From: Microbacterium sp. zg-Y1090 | GTDB lineage: Bacteria > Actinomycetota > Actinomycetes > Actinomycetales > Microbacteriaceae | Direction: 5' to 3' | Length of the DNA stretch: 64,000 nucleotides | Assembly: GCF_030246945.1 (NCBI RefSeq) | Contig: NZ_CP126742.1 | Span: forward strand, 1,922,001-1,986,000 | Part shown: piece after piece, positions 40,475 through 47,848 of the stretch | Numbering within the stretch: position 1 is the first letter of the stretch | Layout of the letters: every line of letters starts with the position of its first letter | The notes under the pieces: model-generated | The model's database searches: none | What the model was told of the DNA's origin: nothing | Seen by the model: the letters and a program-made list of their open reading frames with translations, nothing else | Position numbers and translations under genes: made by a program

Positions 40475-40490
40475 GGAAACACGGGTTTCC
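40475..40490. promoter_or_regulatory. Palindrome upstream of ridA, candidate operator
   Basis: GGAAACACGGGTTTCC is a perfect 6-base inverted repeat with a 4-base spacer, followed immediately by TACGCT, a possible -10 box. The ridA ATG is 54 bases downstream. The regulator is unknown. Confidence 0.45.
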
Positions 40491-40544
40491 TACGCTCGTG
40501 CCACCGGCGGAAAACAGCCGGAAGCACCACCGATAGGAGACCCC

Positions 40545-40943
40545 ATGACCCGCGAACTCGTTGCCCCGGACGAGATGCTCCACCTTGTTGAGCGCTTCAA
40601 CTACGCGCCCGCCGTCAAGGTCGGGAACCTGATCTACTGCGCGGGACAGGTGGGACGTGACGCGAACATGAAGGTGATCGACTCGAGTCTCGAGGACCAC
40701 TTCGTGGCGGCGTTCGAGAACCTCGGCGCCGTGCTGCGCGCGGCCGGCTCCGACTTCGAGCACATCGTTGAGATGACCACGTTCCACGTCGGCCTGCAGG
40801 ACCATCTGCCGCTCTTCCTCGAGGTGCGCGAGCGCTTCATCCCCCGGGGACCGGTGCCGCACGCCTGGAGCGCCATCGGCGTCACCGAGCTCACGTTCCC
40901 CGGTCAGCTCGTCGAGCTGAAGGCGATCGCGCTCGTTCCCTGA
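40545..40943 (+). CDS. RidA/YjgF family protein
   Basis: RidA proteins hydrolyse reactive enamine/imine intermediates released by PLP enzymes. This 132-residue member has GNLIYCAGQVGRDANM, a family segment with an internal Cys, and ENLGAVLRAAGSDFEHIVEMTTFHV. The conserved arginine is in FIPRGPVPHAWSAIGVTEL, where RidA has RxxxPxRxxxxV; the second Arg is replaced by His, so it may belong to a RidA subgroup of different activity. It is monocistronic, with a palindromic upstream site and a terminator after it. Confidence 0.85.
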   Translation: MTRELVAPDEMLHLVERFNYAPAVKVGNLIYCAGQVGRDANMKVIDSSLEDHFVAAFENLGAVLRAAGSDFEHIVEMTTFHVGLQDHLPLFLEVRERFIPRGPVPHAWSAIGVTELTFPGQLVELKAIALVP

Positions 40944-40957
40944 CGACTGCGCTGTCG

Positions 40958-40991
40958 ATGGCCGGCCCCGGGTTCTCCCGGGCCCGGCCAT
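40958..40991 (+). terminator. Intrinsic terminator-like hairpin after the RidA gene
   Basis: A 15-base stem with one mismatch (40958-40972 with 40977-40991) has a TTCT loop and starts 15 bases after the RidA stop. There is no marked U-run. Confidence 0.7.
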
Positions 40992-41142
40992 CCGCGCTCT
41001 GGCGGCGGTGCGGGCCCGACGACGGCGAGCGGGCACCACCGCACAGCTGCGGTCGATTGCGACGGTTCCGGCCCCCGAAGGCTCCCCGGTCACCCGGGCC
41101 GAGCCCGAGCGATACCGTCGATGTATACGAAAGGACACCGCC

Positions 41143-41583
41143 ATGCCGTCTGGCTTCGATGTCTCGCCCATGAGCGGCTCCTCCTTCCCACCCCGCTACC
41201 GCGCGCCCGTCACGGGGATGGCCGAAGTCTTCCGCGTCTGGCTTCCTGGCGAGGATGAGGACGACCGGCGCACCGTCGGCCACCTCATCCGCCAGGAGCC
41301 CGACGGTCTGGCCTTCATGTCCGGCGTGGGCTCCGATGACGGCGACGCCATGCAAGGCAACCGTCGTCTCATCCAAGAGCTCCTCCGCGAGGGCTTCGCC
41401 GCCGGCACGAGCGTCACCGAGATGCGCGACGCGGTCTACCGGGCGAGCCTCACCGACGACATCGCATGGGTCGACCTCGACGACTTCTACGCCACGATCC
41501 GCGAGGAGTGGTATGGCGACCGCGCGACGGGAGCCCTCGGCGGCGGCGGGACAGGACGCCGCGACGCTGAAGGTCGCTCCTGA
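41143..41583 (+). CDS. Hypothetical protein
   Basis: This 146-residue soluble protein is not a family I recognise. A middle segment (MAEVFRVWLPGEDEDDRRTVGHLIRQEPDGLAF) and a helical part (NRRLIQELLREGFAAG, SVTEMRDAVYRAS) suggest a compact alpha/beta domain. The tail is Gly-rich. The ATG at 41143 has AAAGGAC upstream at a suitable distance; the longer frame from 41008 reads through the intergenic region. It is convergent with the broken gene at 41597. Confidence 0.55.
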   Translation: MPSGFDVSPMSGSSFPPRYRAPVTGMAEVFRVWLPGEDEDDRRTVGHLIRQEPDGLAFMSGVGSDDGDAMQGNRRLIQELLREGFAAGTSVTEMRDAVYRASLTDDIAWVDLDDFYATIREEWYGDRATGALGGGGTGRRDAEGRS

Positions 41584-41596
41584 CCGGCAGGACTCT

Positions 41597-41833
41597 TCAG
41601 CCGATTCCAGCCTCTGGCATGCTCTCCAGCTCGGCGAGCAGCTCCGCGTTCTGCGCCTCCATGGCCTCCCACTCCCCGACAAAGGCCACGAGAAGCCCCG
41701 CGCGTACCGACGAAGGCACCCCCGCGCGCTGCGCCTTGAGCACGGTGGCTTAGGCGGCGGCAGCAGCCGCCTCTCGCAAGCTCTCCGAGGCGGGGCGCCC
41801 GGCTGTCAGCGCCCTGATCTCGTGCCGCTCCAT
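41597..41833 (-). pseudogene. Small helical protein gene interrupted by an in-frame TAA
   Basis: From the ATG at 41833 the frame reads MERHEIRALTAGRPASESLREA, a run of Ala, then TAA (41750-41752). It continues in the same frame as AQRAGVPSSVRAGLLVAF and MEAQNAELLAELESM to TGA at 41597. Both halves look like coding sequence of one 78-codon helical protein. TAGCCT lies 6 bases before the ATG, matching the local leaderless promoters, so the start is probably genuine. Either the gene is dead or one base is wrong in the sequence. Confidence 0.5.
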
Positions 41834-41898
41834 GCGACAAGGCTATCCGGCCGATTCCCGAGCCCGCGCGGGCGCACGGGCGGTCCGCGGGTCTGTCC

Positions 41899-42231
41899 TC
41901 AGCGTCGGATGAACCCCTCGTCGCCGGCCGGGATGCCGCCCTCGTCGGACACGAAACGTTCGACCTTCATATGCAGGTCGTGCACGTCTCTGAGTTTCGC
42001 GATCTGCGCCATCATCGGCGATGCATGATGGCGGTCGATGGCCGCCTGGTCGGTCCAGCTGTCGATCAGCAGCACCGTCTCGGCATCGTCCATCGGGAAG
42101 AAGTACTCGTAGCGCAGGTTGCCTTCGGCGGCGCGGATCGCCGCGACCGTGCCCGACGACACCATCTGCTCGGCGAACGCCCTCGCGTTGCCGCCGACTC
42201 CCGTGTAGTAGATGTTCACCGTCACGCTCAT
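41899..42231 (-). CDS. Antibiotic biosynthesis monooxygenase (ABM) domain protein
   Basis: This 110-residue protein has the ferredoxin-like ABM fold. VTVNIYYTGVGGNARAFAEQM is followed by NLRYEYFFPMDDAETVLLIDSWTDQAAIDRHHAS, the pattern of YgiN-type quinol monooxygenases, haem-degrading enzymes and small dimeric oxygenases. The DSW and RHH residues are typical. The substrate is unknown; a quinol or aldehyde is possible. The ATG at 42231 follows AGGAGGATGT. It is monocistronic between the broken gene and the Tad cluster. Confidence 0.8.
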   Translation of the reverse strand: MSVTVNIYYTGVGGNARAFAEQMVSSGTVAAIRAAEGNLRYEYFFPMDDAETVLLIDSWTDQAAIDRHHASPMMAQIAKLRDVHDLHMKVERFVSDEGGIPAGDEGFIRR

Positions 42232-42293
42232 ACATCCTCCTGTTCTGCGTGGAGAATGCTCTCGCACAGGATGATCCTCCTCCGACTCGGCGG

Positions 42294-42731
42294 TCAGCGC
42301 AGCGCGTTGCGGCTCGTTGCGGTCGTCTCCAGCCGGACGCCGGCGGGCACGAACACGGTGGCGATCGGCGGATGCCACACCGTTGCGACCGTCACCCGGG
42401 CCGAGACCCCGTCGGGAGTCCCCGCCTCGACGAGGGTGGCGGTGCCGACGACCCCCACGAGGTCGGCCGCCTGCGCGAAGACGCCGGCGTCGGTGAGGTC
42501 GGCGCGCGGCTCCCCCGCCGTCACCGTCAGCGTGAAGCCGTCCGCACCGGCGAGCGCCGCGGCATCGGCCACGGACTCCAGCCGCTTCTGCGCGAGGTAC
42601 AGGCTCGTGGCATCCACGCAGACGAGGATCAACGCGAGGGCGAGCACGGCGTAGCCGAGGGTCAGCAGCATGATGCTGCCCTCGTCGCCGGGCGTGCCCT
42701 GCCCGGCCGGCGTCGAGGCACGCGTCCTCAT
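42294..42731 (-). CDS. TadG-like pilus assembly protein (Tad_N, Rv3654c-type)
   Basis: This 145-residue protein has a short hydrophilic N-terminus with DEGSIMLLTLGYAVLALALILVCVDATSLYLAQKRLESVADAAALAG. That is the TadG-type single membrane helix followed by the RLESVADAAALAGA signature. In actinobacteria these proteins (Rv3654c/TadE-like) belong to the Tad/Flp pilus or secretion locus. The ATG at 42731 overlaps the upstream TadE gene by 4 bases. It is the last gene of the Tad operon, and the long upstream open frame is spurious. Confidence 0.82.
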   Translation of the reverse strand: MRTRASTPAGQGTPGDEGSIMLLTLGYAVLALALILVCVDATSLYLAQKRLESVADAAALAGADGFTLTVTAGEPRADLTDAGVFAQAADLVGVVGTATLVEAGTPDGVSARVTVATVWHPPIATVFVPAGVRLETTATSRNALR

Positions 42732-43192
42732 GGCCCGCTCCAGAAGCGCGACACCTTCTGCACGGCCGTCGCCTCCACGGGCACGGCCGCGAGGTGCTCC
42801 CATCCCAGCACGGCCGGGACGAGGGGCAGCGTCACTCGCGTGGCGATCGTTACGCGCAGCGTCGCGCCCGCCGCTGGGCACGCGACGCCGACCGGGACGC
42901 ACGTGATGGAGACGTCGACGGCATCCGCCGAGAGCGCGTACTCGTCGACGACCGAAGCCAGAACCCGCTCGGTGCGCGCGGCGGCCGTCGCGGCATCCGG
43001 CGCCGTCGCCACCGCGCGGGCGATGTGGCGCGCCCCGGCCTCCGCCCCCAGGGTCTGGGACTGCACAGCACCGAGTGCCACCACGAGATACACCAGCGGC
43101 ACCAGCAGGATGACACCCACGAGGATGAACTCCAGCGCCGCCGCCCCGTCGTCTTCGGCGACCGCGTCACTCCAGGGTCTCCGCCGGGGCAT
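42728..43192 (-). CDS. TadE-like pseudopilin
   Basis: This 154-residue minor-pilin-like protein has DDGAAALEFILVGVILLVPLVYLVVALGAVQ at residues 14-44, a prepilin-like signal. Gly at -1 is followed by AAALE with the conserved Glu at +5 of the mature form, then one membrane helix. ARHIARA and the long C-terminal beta-rich region with two Cys (CVPVGVAC) match TadE proteins. It overlaps the preceding TadE-like gene by 26 bases and the TadG-like gene by 4. Confidence 0.85.
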   Translation of the reverse strand: MPRRRPWSDAVAEDDGAAALEFILVGVILLVPLVYLVVALGAVQSQTLGAEAGARHIARAVATAPDAATAAARTERVLASVVDEYALSADAVDVSITCVPVGVACPAAGATLRVTIATRVTLPLVPAVLGWEHLAAVPVEATAVQKVSRFWSGP

Positions 43193-43568
43193 GCGCGCTC
43201 ACCTCCAGCGCCTCCGGTGCTCCCAGGAGCCCGGCCAGAGGCAGCGTCGCGCGCACCGTCACCTGCACCGCGGGATGTCCGAGGTGCGTCGTGGAAGACA
43301 CCTCCACCGTCTCGGCGAAACCCTCACCGACGGTGCGCGCGATGATCGCTCGCGTGCGCGCGGCTCCGTCGGCGAGCGTGGTGTCGGCGAGCGCCGCGTG
43401 GAAGGCCCCCTCGACCGCGGCGTCATGCACGACGTTGCGCACGTACACGGCCACCCCCAGCTGCAGCACCGCCAGGGTCAGCACCGTCAGGAGCGCCCCC
43501 ACGAGCACGAACTCCACCGGGCTCGACCCGCTGTCGTCGTCGAGCCCGGGCGGGGCGACGCCGATCAG
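43167..43568 (-). CDS. TadE-like pseudopilin, apparent CTG start
   Basis: This TadE-like protein carries the processing site DDDSG^SSPVEFVLVGALLT (Gly at -1, Glu at +5) followed by one membrane helix and an extracellular domain. No ATG, GTG or TTG lies between the preceding gene and that site. The only codon fitting translational coupling is CTG at 43568, which overlaps the upstream TGA as CTGA and gives 133 residues. A GTG further upstream would overlap the pilin gene by more than 100 bases; a GTG inside VEF would delete the processing site. The protein is probable, the start uncertain. Confidence 0.7.
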   Translation of the reverse strand: MIGVAPPGLDDDSGSSPVEFVLVGALLTVLTLAVLQLGVAVYVRNVVHDAAVEGAFHAALADTTLADGAARTRAIIARTVGEGFAETVEVSSTTHLGHPAVQVTVRATLPLAGLLGAPEALEVSAHAPAETLE

Positions 43569-43762
43569 AGCCCGGAGACGCTGTTGATCGCCTGCTCGAA
43601 CAGCCCGGCGAGCGCCGGGCCCGCCACCGCCCAGATCACCACGACCAGCCCGGCCGTCATCAGCGTCACCAGCACCCAGCCGGGCACGTCGCCGCGTTCG
43701 TCGCTGCACAGCGTCCCCCACGCATTGCGCAACCGCATCGTGCCTTGTTGTTCGCGGAACAT
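43565..43762 (-). CDS. Flp-pilin-like small membrane protein of the Tad locus
   Basis: This 65-residue protein has CSDERG^DVPGWVLVTLMTAGLVVVIWAVAGPALAGLF, a charged leader ending in Gly and a single helix, the architecture of Flp pilins. Position +5 is Trp rather than Glu. Its place between TadC and TadE genes is where actinobacterial Tad loci encode the major pilin or a DUF4244 protein. The ATG at 43762 has GGAGG upstream; the ATG at 43738 is possible. It converges on no other gene and is part of the operon. Confidence 0.75.
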   Translation of the reverse strand: MFREQQGTMRLRNAWGTLCSDERGDVPGWVLVTLMTAGLVVVIWAVAGPALAGLFEQAINSVSGL

Positions 43763-43789
43763 CTCCGCCTCCTTCCGACCGCACCGCGG

Positions 43790-44719
43790 TCACCCGAATC
43801 CGACTCGAAGCATGAACACGCCAGGGAAGATCGCGAACAGCACCGACAGCGGGAGGATGAGGAAGACCAGCGGGAGCATCATGAGGATCTCCTTCCTGCC
43901 GGCCTGCTCGATCAGCATCCGCTTCGCGTCCTCGCGCGTATCCCCGGCCTGCGCCTGCAGCACGTGCGCCAGCGGCGCCCCGCGGTCCAGTGCTGCCACG
44001 AGGTGATCCAGGCTGCGGGTCAGGGCGGGGATGTCCAGGTCGCGGGCCAGCGCCAGCAGCGCGTCGGGCAGGGTCGAACCCGTGCGCACGGCCAGCACCA
44101 CCCGCCGCAGTTCGCCCGGCAATTCACCCGATCCGACATCGCCCACGCGCCGCAGCGCATCGAGCACGCTCTCCCCCGCGGACAGGCACAGCGACAGGAA
44201 CTCCAGCACGGTGGGCAGCTCCTCCTGCGCCCGCGCCACCCGAGCCCCCGCCGCGCGCGTCAGCCGCATGTCGTACAGCGCCGCGGCCATGACCGCGGCG
44301 ATCGGCGGCAGGACGACGGACCCGACCCAGAAGCGCCCTGCGACCGCCAGCGCGACCACCGTCAGCGCACCGGCGATGAGCCCGGCCAGCGCCCAGATGA
44401 GCTGCCGTCCGCGGAACTGCACCGGGTCGCCCGCCCATCCCGCCTGGCGCAGCCGCCGCTCGATCACGGCCGACCCGCCGAGCGCGGTGGCGAGCCGATC
44501 CCGCCACCCGCGCCACCAGGCTGCGAGGTCGAGATCGACGCCGGGGCCGGAGAGGGGGGTAAGCCCCAGCGGATCTGCCGTGTCCCGCAGGTAGGGCGCG
44601 ATGCGGTCCGCCAGCCGAAGCGCGCCCCATCGCGGCATCCGCTGCACAACCAGGATGATGCCCAGGGCCAGCGCGCCCCCGAGGATGACCGCGAGGGCGA
44701 TCTCGGTCACCCCGCTCAT
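43790..44719 (-). CDS. tadC: Tad pilus inner-membrane protein TadC (GspF-like)
   Basis: This 309-residue membrane protein of the type II secretion GspF family, with TadB, forms the pilus assembly platform. It has an N-terminal helix (residues 5-25), a pair of helices near 125-160, the cytoplasmic GspF domain (EELPTVLEFLSLCLSAGESVLDALRRV) and two C-terminal helices (ILMMLPLVFLILPLSVLFAIFPGVFML). The ATG at 44719 overlaps the tadB stop by 4 bases, which fixes the start inside a longer open frame. Confidence 0.87.
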   Translation of the reverse strand: MSGVTEIALAVILGGALALGIILVVQRMPRWGALRLADRIAPYLRDTADPLGLTPLSGPGVDLDLAAWWRGWRDRLATALGGSAVIERRLRQAGWAGDPVQFRGRQLIWALAGLIAGALTVVALAVAGRFWVGSVVLPPIAAVMAAALYDMRLTRAAGARVARAQEELPTVLEFLSLCLSAGESVLDALRRVGDVGSGELPGELRRVVLAVRTGSTLPDALLALARDLDIPALTRSLDHLVAALDRGAPLAHVLQAQAGDTREDAKRMLIEQAGRKEILMMLPLVFLILPLSVLFAIFPGVFMLRVGFG

Positions 44720-45573
44720 CCGAACCACCGCCGCGGCTCCGGGAGTCGGCCGATCTGCACCATGATCCGATACGCCACCACCGAGATCGCCGCGCCCGCC
44801 AGCACCACGACGACTCCCTCGGCGGTGCCGTACGCCCGGGCTCCTTCGGGCCGCAGGGCGAGCAGGCCGAGGATCACCCACGGCGCGATCACACCCAGCG
44901 TCGCGGCACCCCGGATCCACGACTGCCGGGCCTCCACCTCGGCGCGGAGGGCGGCGTCGGCACGCACCGACGCCGACAGGGCTCGCAGCACGGTCGGGAG
45001 TTCGGTGCCACCCACCTGCCGGGTCATCCGCAGCGTCTCCACGATGCGGTCGGCGACGGGGTCGGCGAGAGTGTGCTTCAGTCGCTGCACTGCAGAGTCG
45101 AAGTGTCCTGAGGCGTCGAGATCGCGGGCGAACACGGTGAACGCGGGGCGCAGCTCCGCCGGCGCGGACTGGGCCAGGCTCGCCACCGCGTCAGGCAGCG
45201 ACATGCCCGCGCGCACCGAGGCGATCAGCAGGTCGCAGATGTCGGGCCACAGCGCACGGCGGCCGCGGCGGCGCCGCGCGGCGCGCGCCCGCACCCACAC
45301 CAGCGGCGCGGCCGCCCCGGCCGCCCCTGCGACGAACGCCAGCGCGGGCAGCGCGGTGATCAGCCATGCGACGGATGCCGCGACGAGCGCCAGGGCGACC
45401 GTCGCCGCGCCGAGCGAGCGCGGGGGCACCCGCGCGAACCCCGCCGCAGCGAGCAGCCGGGCAGCGCGGCCGGAGACGGCCGGGCGCACGCGCCCGGGCT
45501 GCGGCGGCCACATCCACGGCGACATCACCAGCAGGATGCCGGCAGCGAGCGTCCCACCCCAGACGAACGTCAC
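44716..45573 (-). CDS. tadB: Tad pilus inner-membrane protein TadB (GspF-like)
   Basis: This is the second platform protein, 285 residues. It has one N-terminal helix, two helices near residues 55-90, the GspF domain (LWPDICDLLIASVRAGMSLPDAVASLAQSAPAELRPAFTVFARDL) and two helices at the C-terminal end (LGVIAPWVILGLLAL, VVVLAGAAISVVAYRIMVQI). It overlaps tadA and tadC by 4 bases each, so the three core proteins are translated together. Confidence 0.87.
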   Translation of the reverse strand: MTFVWGGTLAAGILLVMSPWMWPPQPGRVRPAVSGRAARLLAAAGFARVPPRSLGAATVALALVAASVAWLITALPALAFVAGAAGAAAPLVWVRARAARRRRGRRALWPDICDLLIASVRAGMSLPDAVASLAQSAPAELRPAFTVFARDLDASGHFDSAVQRLKHTLADPVADRIVETLRMTRQVGGTELPTVLRALSASVRADAALRAEVEARQSWIRGAATLGVIAPWVILGLLALRPEGARAYGTAEGVVVVLAGAAISVVAYRIMVQIGRLPEPRRWFG

Positions 45574-46745
45574 GGCTCGCCCGCACGGTACAGCGTGTGC
45601 GCCTCGACGACGCCGTCGACCACCCGACCGGTCGGGGCGATGATCTCCGCCACGCGCCGGCGGCCGTCTGGAACACGCTCGCAGTGCGCGACCAGATGCA
45701 CCGACGACGCGACCGCGGGCAGCACGAACCCCGGATCGATGTTGCGCCCGGCCAGCAGCGGCAGGGCGGCGAGCTTGGCGAGAGCCTCACGCGCCGAATT
45801 GGCGTGGATACTCGCAGCCCCTGGAACCCCGGTGTTCAGGGCCAGCAACAGGTCCAGCGCCTCCGCATCGCGCACCTCCCCCACGATCAGCCGGTCGGGG
45901 CGCATCCGCAGGGCTTCTTTGACCAGCCGCCGCAGCGTCACCTCGCCCGTCCCCTCCAAGCTCGGCTGCCGCCCCTGCATGCCGACGATGTCCTCGGCAT
46001 CCACCGCCAGCTCGAACGTCTCCTCCACCGTGACGATGCGCTGCTGCGGCGGGCAGGCGGCGATCAAGGCGCCGAGCAGGGTGGTCTTTCCCGTGTGCGT
46101 CGCTCCCGACACCAGCACGCTGCGTCCCGCCGCCATGGCTCCGCGCAGCATGTCGGCCGCGCGGTCGGTCAGCGATCGCGCCTCGACGAGCCGCGGCAGG
46201 TCGCGGTACATCGGCAGGAACCGGCGGATGTTCACCGACCAGTGCCGCCGGGTGATGTCGGGGATGACCACGTGCAGGCGCGATCCGTCCGGCAGCGAGG
46301 CGTCGACGAACGGCTGACTCAAGTCCACCCGGCGCCCGGTGGCGTGCAGCATCCGCTCGACGAGGTCGCGCACCGCGCTGTCGGTGAGGGTCAACGGCAG
46401 CCGCTCCGCGCGACCGGCGCGGGCGACGAAGACGCGGTCAGGAGCATTGAGCCACAGCTCCTCGACGGTCGGGTCATCGAGGTACGGCTGCAGCGGCCCG
46501 AACCCCGACACCGCGGCCAGCACCTCCCGCACGCAGGCAGCCTCGTCATCGACGGTGGCAAGGCCCCGCGCCAGCGCATAGTCGTTGTGTCGTCGCACCT
46601 CCGTCCGCGCGAACTCCGCTGCCGCCTCGCTGACCCGGCCAGGCTCGACCTGCTCCGTCCGTAGCCGGTCGCGCACGCGCTCGGTGACCGCCGCGGTCAC
46701 ATGGGCGGCGCCGGTCGGCGCGAAGGCGAGGCTCACGCGAGGCAT
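45570..46745 (-). CDS. tadA: Tad pilus/secretion ATPase TadA (CpaF family)
   Basis: This hexameric ATPase of the VirB11/CpaF type energises pilus assembly. The protein (about 391 residues) has an N-terminal helical domain, Walker A GATHTGKTTLLGAL, the Asp box EETFELAVDAEDIVGMQ, Walker B-like RPDRLIVGEVRDAEALDLLLAL and the His box NTGVPGAASIHANSAREAL. The ATG at 46745 gives MPRVSLAF; no strong SD is present, so the start could be further upstream (GTG or ATG to 46784). A consensus DnaA box TTATCCACA lies at 46777-46785. No CpaE or prepilin peptidase gene is present here. Confidence 0.9.
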   Translation of the reverse strand: MPRVSLAFAPTGAAHVTAAVTERVRDRLRTEQVEPGRVSEAAAEFARTEVRRHNDYALARGLATVDDEAACVREVLAAVSGFGPLQPYLDDPTVEELWLNAPDRVFVARAGRAERLPLTLTDSAVRDLVERMLHATGRRVDLSQPFVDASLPDGSRLHVVIPDITRRHWSVNIRRFLPMYRDLPRLVEARSLTDRAADMLRGAMAAGRSVLVSGATHTGKTTLLGALIAACPPQQRIVTVEETFELAVDAEDIVGMQGRQPSLEGTGEVTLRRLVKEALRMRPDRLIVGEVRDAEALDLLLALNTGVPGAASIHANSAREALAKLAALPLLAGRNIDPGFVLPAVASSVHLVAHCERVPDGRRRVAEIIAPTGRVVDGVVEAHTLYRAGEP

Positions 46746-46882
46746 CCTCGCAATGACCGGGTGCGGTCGTCGGGAGTTATCCACAGCGCCGCGACGGGCC
46801 GGCTCCCGCGGGACTTACCGCACGTGTGCAGTCGAATGCAAACGGTTCCTGCGCCTCGGGGCGACCCGCAAGGCTCGAGCAC

Positions 46883-47848
46883 ATGGTGTTCCTCGGTTTC
46901 CACGCATCGCATGAGCAGATCCCGCCCGGCAGGCTCCTCCAAGACGTCGTCGCGGCGGAGGCTGCCGGTTTCGACGGCGCGATGTGCTCCGACCACGTTG
47001 CGCCATGGGGCGTGCGGCAGGGCGAGTCGGGCTTCGCTCCGAGCTGGCTCGGCGCCGCCCTCGCGCGCACCGACTTCTCGATCGGCTTCGTCAACGCCCC
47101 CGGGCAGCGGTACCACCCGGTGATCGCCGCGCAGGCGTACGCGACGCTGGAGGAGATGTTCCCCGGCCGTTTCTGGGCGGCGCTCGGCAGCGGCGAGGCG
47201 ATGAACGAGCACGTCACGGGCGACCCCTGGCCGCCCAAGCCCGAGCGCAACGACCGGCTCGCCGAGACCGTCTCGATCATCCGTCGGCTGCTGGCCGGCG
47301 AAGAGGTCGACCACGAGGGCCTCGTGCGGGCGCACCGCGCGCGTCTGTGGTCGCTCCCCGACGCGCCGCCACCCCTGTTCGCCACCGCGATCAGCCCCGA
47401 GACCGCCGGGTGGGCGGCGTCGTGGGCCGATGGCCTCGTGACCGCGCTCCAGCCGCCGCCCGCGCTCGAGAAGGTGCTCGGGGCCTACGGGGCCGCGGGT
47501 GGAACCGGGCCGCGCGTGCTGCAGGTGCACGTCAGCTGGGCGCCGACCGACGCCGAGGCGCTCGCGATCGCGCGGGATCAGTGGGCCCATGCCGTGCTGA
47601 GCCCGCCCACCATCTGGGACCTCGAGCAGCCGGAGGACTTCGACGCCGCCGCGGGCGACCCGAGCGACCAGCAGATGCGCGACGCGCTGCTCATCTCGAG
47701 CGACCTCGACGAGCTCGCCGTGCGCATCGCCGACCACGCCCGGCTCGGCTTCGACCGCATCTACCTGCACCACGTGGGCCAGGACCAGCGGCCGTTCCTG
47801 AACGCGGCGCGCGACCATCTGCTGCCTCGATTGAAGGAGCTGCTGTGA
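46883..47848 (+). CDS. LLM-class flavin-dependent oxidoreductase
   Basis: This 321-residue luciferase-like TIM barrel has HASHEQIPPGRLLQDVVAAEAAGFDGAMCSDHVAPWG near the N-terminus and GEAMNEHVTGDPWPPKPERNDRLAET with VNAPGQRYHPVIAAQAYATLEEMFPGRFWAALGSGE. A non-F420 flavinoid oxidoreductase subgroup with such sequences is known to sit beside GH13 genes, as here; the reaction is unknown. It overlaps the GH13 gene as GTGA, so the two are coupled. The ATG at 46883 is chosen because it starts directly before the barrel. Confidence 0.82.
   Translation: MVFLGFHASHEQIPPGRLLQDVVAAEAAGFDGAMCSDHVAPWGVRQGESGFAPSWLGAALARTDFSIGFVNAPGQRYHPVIAAQAYATLEEMFPGRFWAALGSGEAMNEHVTGDPWPPKPERNDRLAETVSIIRRLLAGEEVDHEGLVRAHRARLWSLPDAPPPLFATAISPETAGWAASWADGLVTALQPPPALEKVLGAYGAAGGTGPRVLQVHVSWAPTDAEALAIARDQWAHAVLSPPTIWDLEQPEDFDAAAGDPSDQQMRDALLISSDLDELAVRIADHARLGFDRIYLHHVGQDQRPFLNAARDHLLPRLKELL

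Noticed and set aside
40944..41142. Coding start of the hypothetical protein at 41008
   Set aside because: The segment is an intergenic region containing the RidA-gene terminator. An SD-supported ATG lies at 41143.
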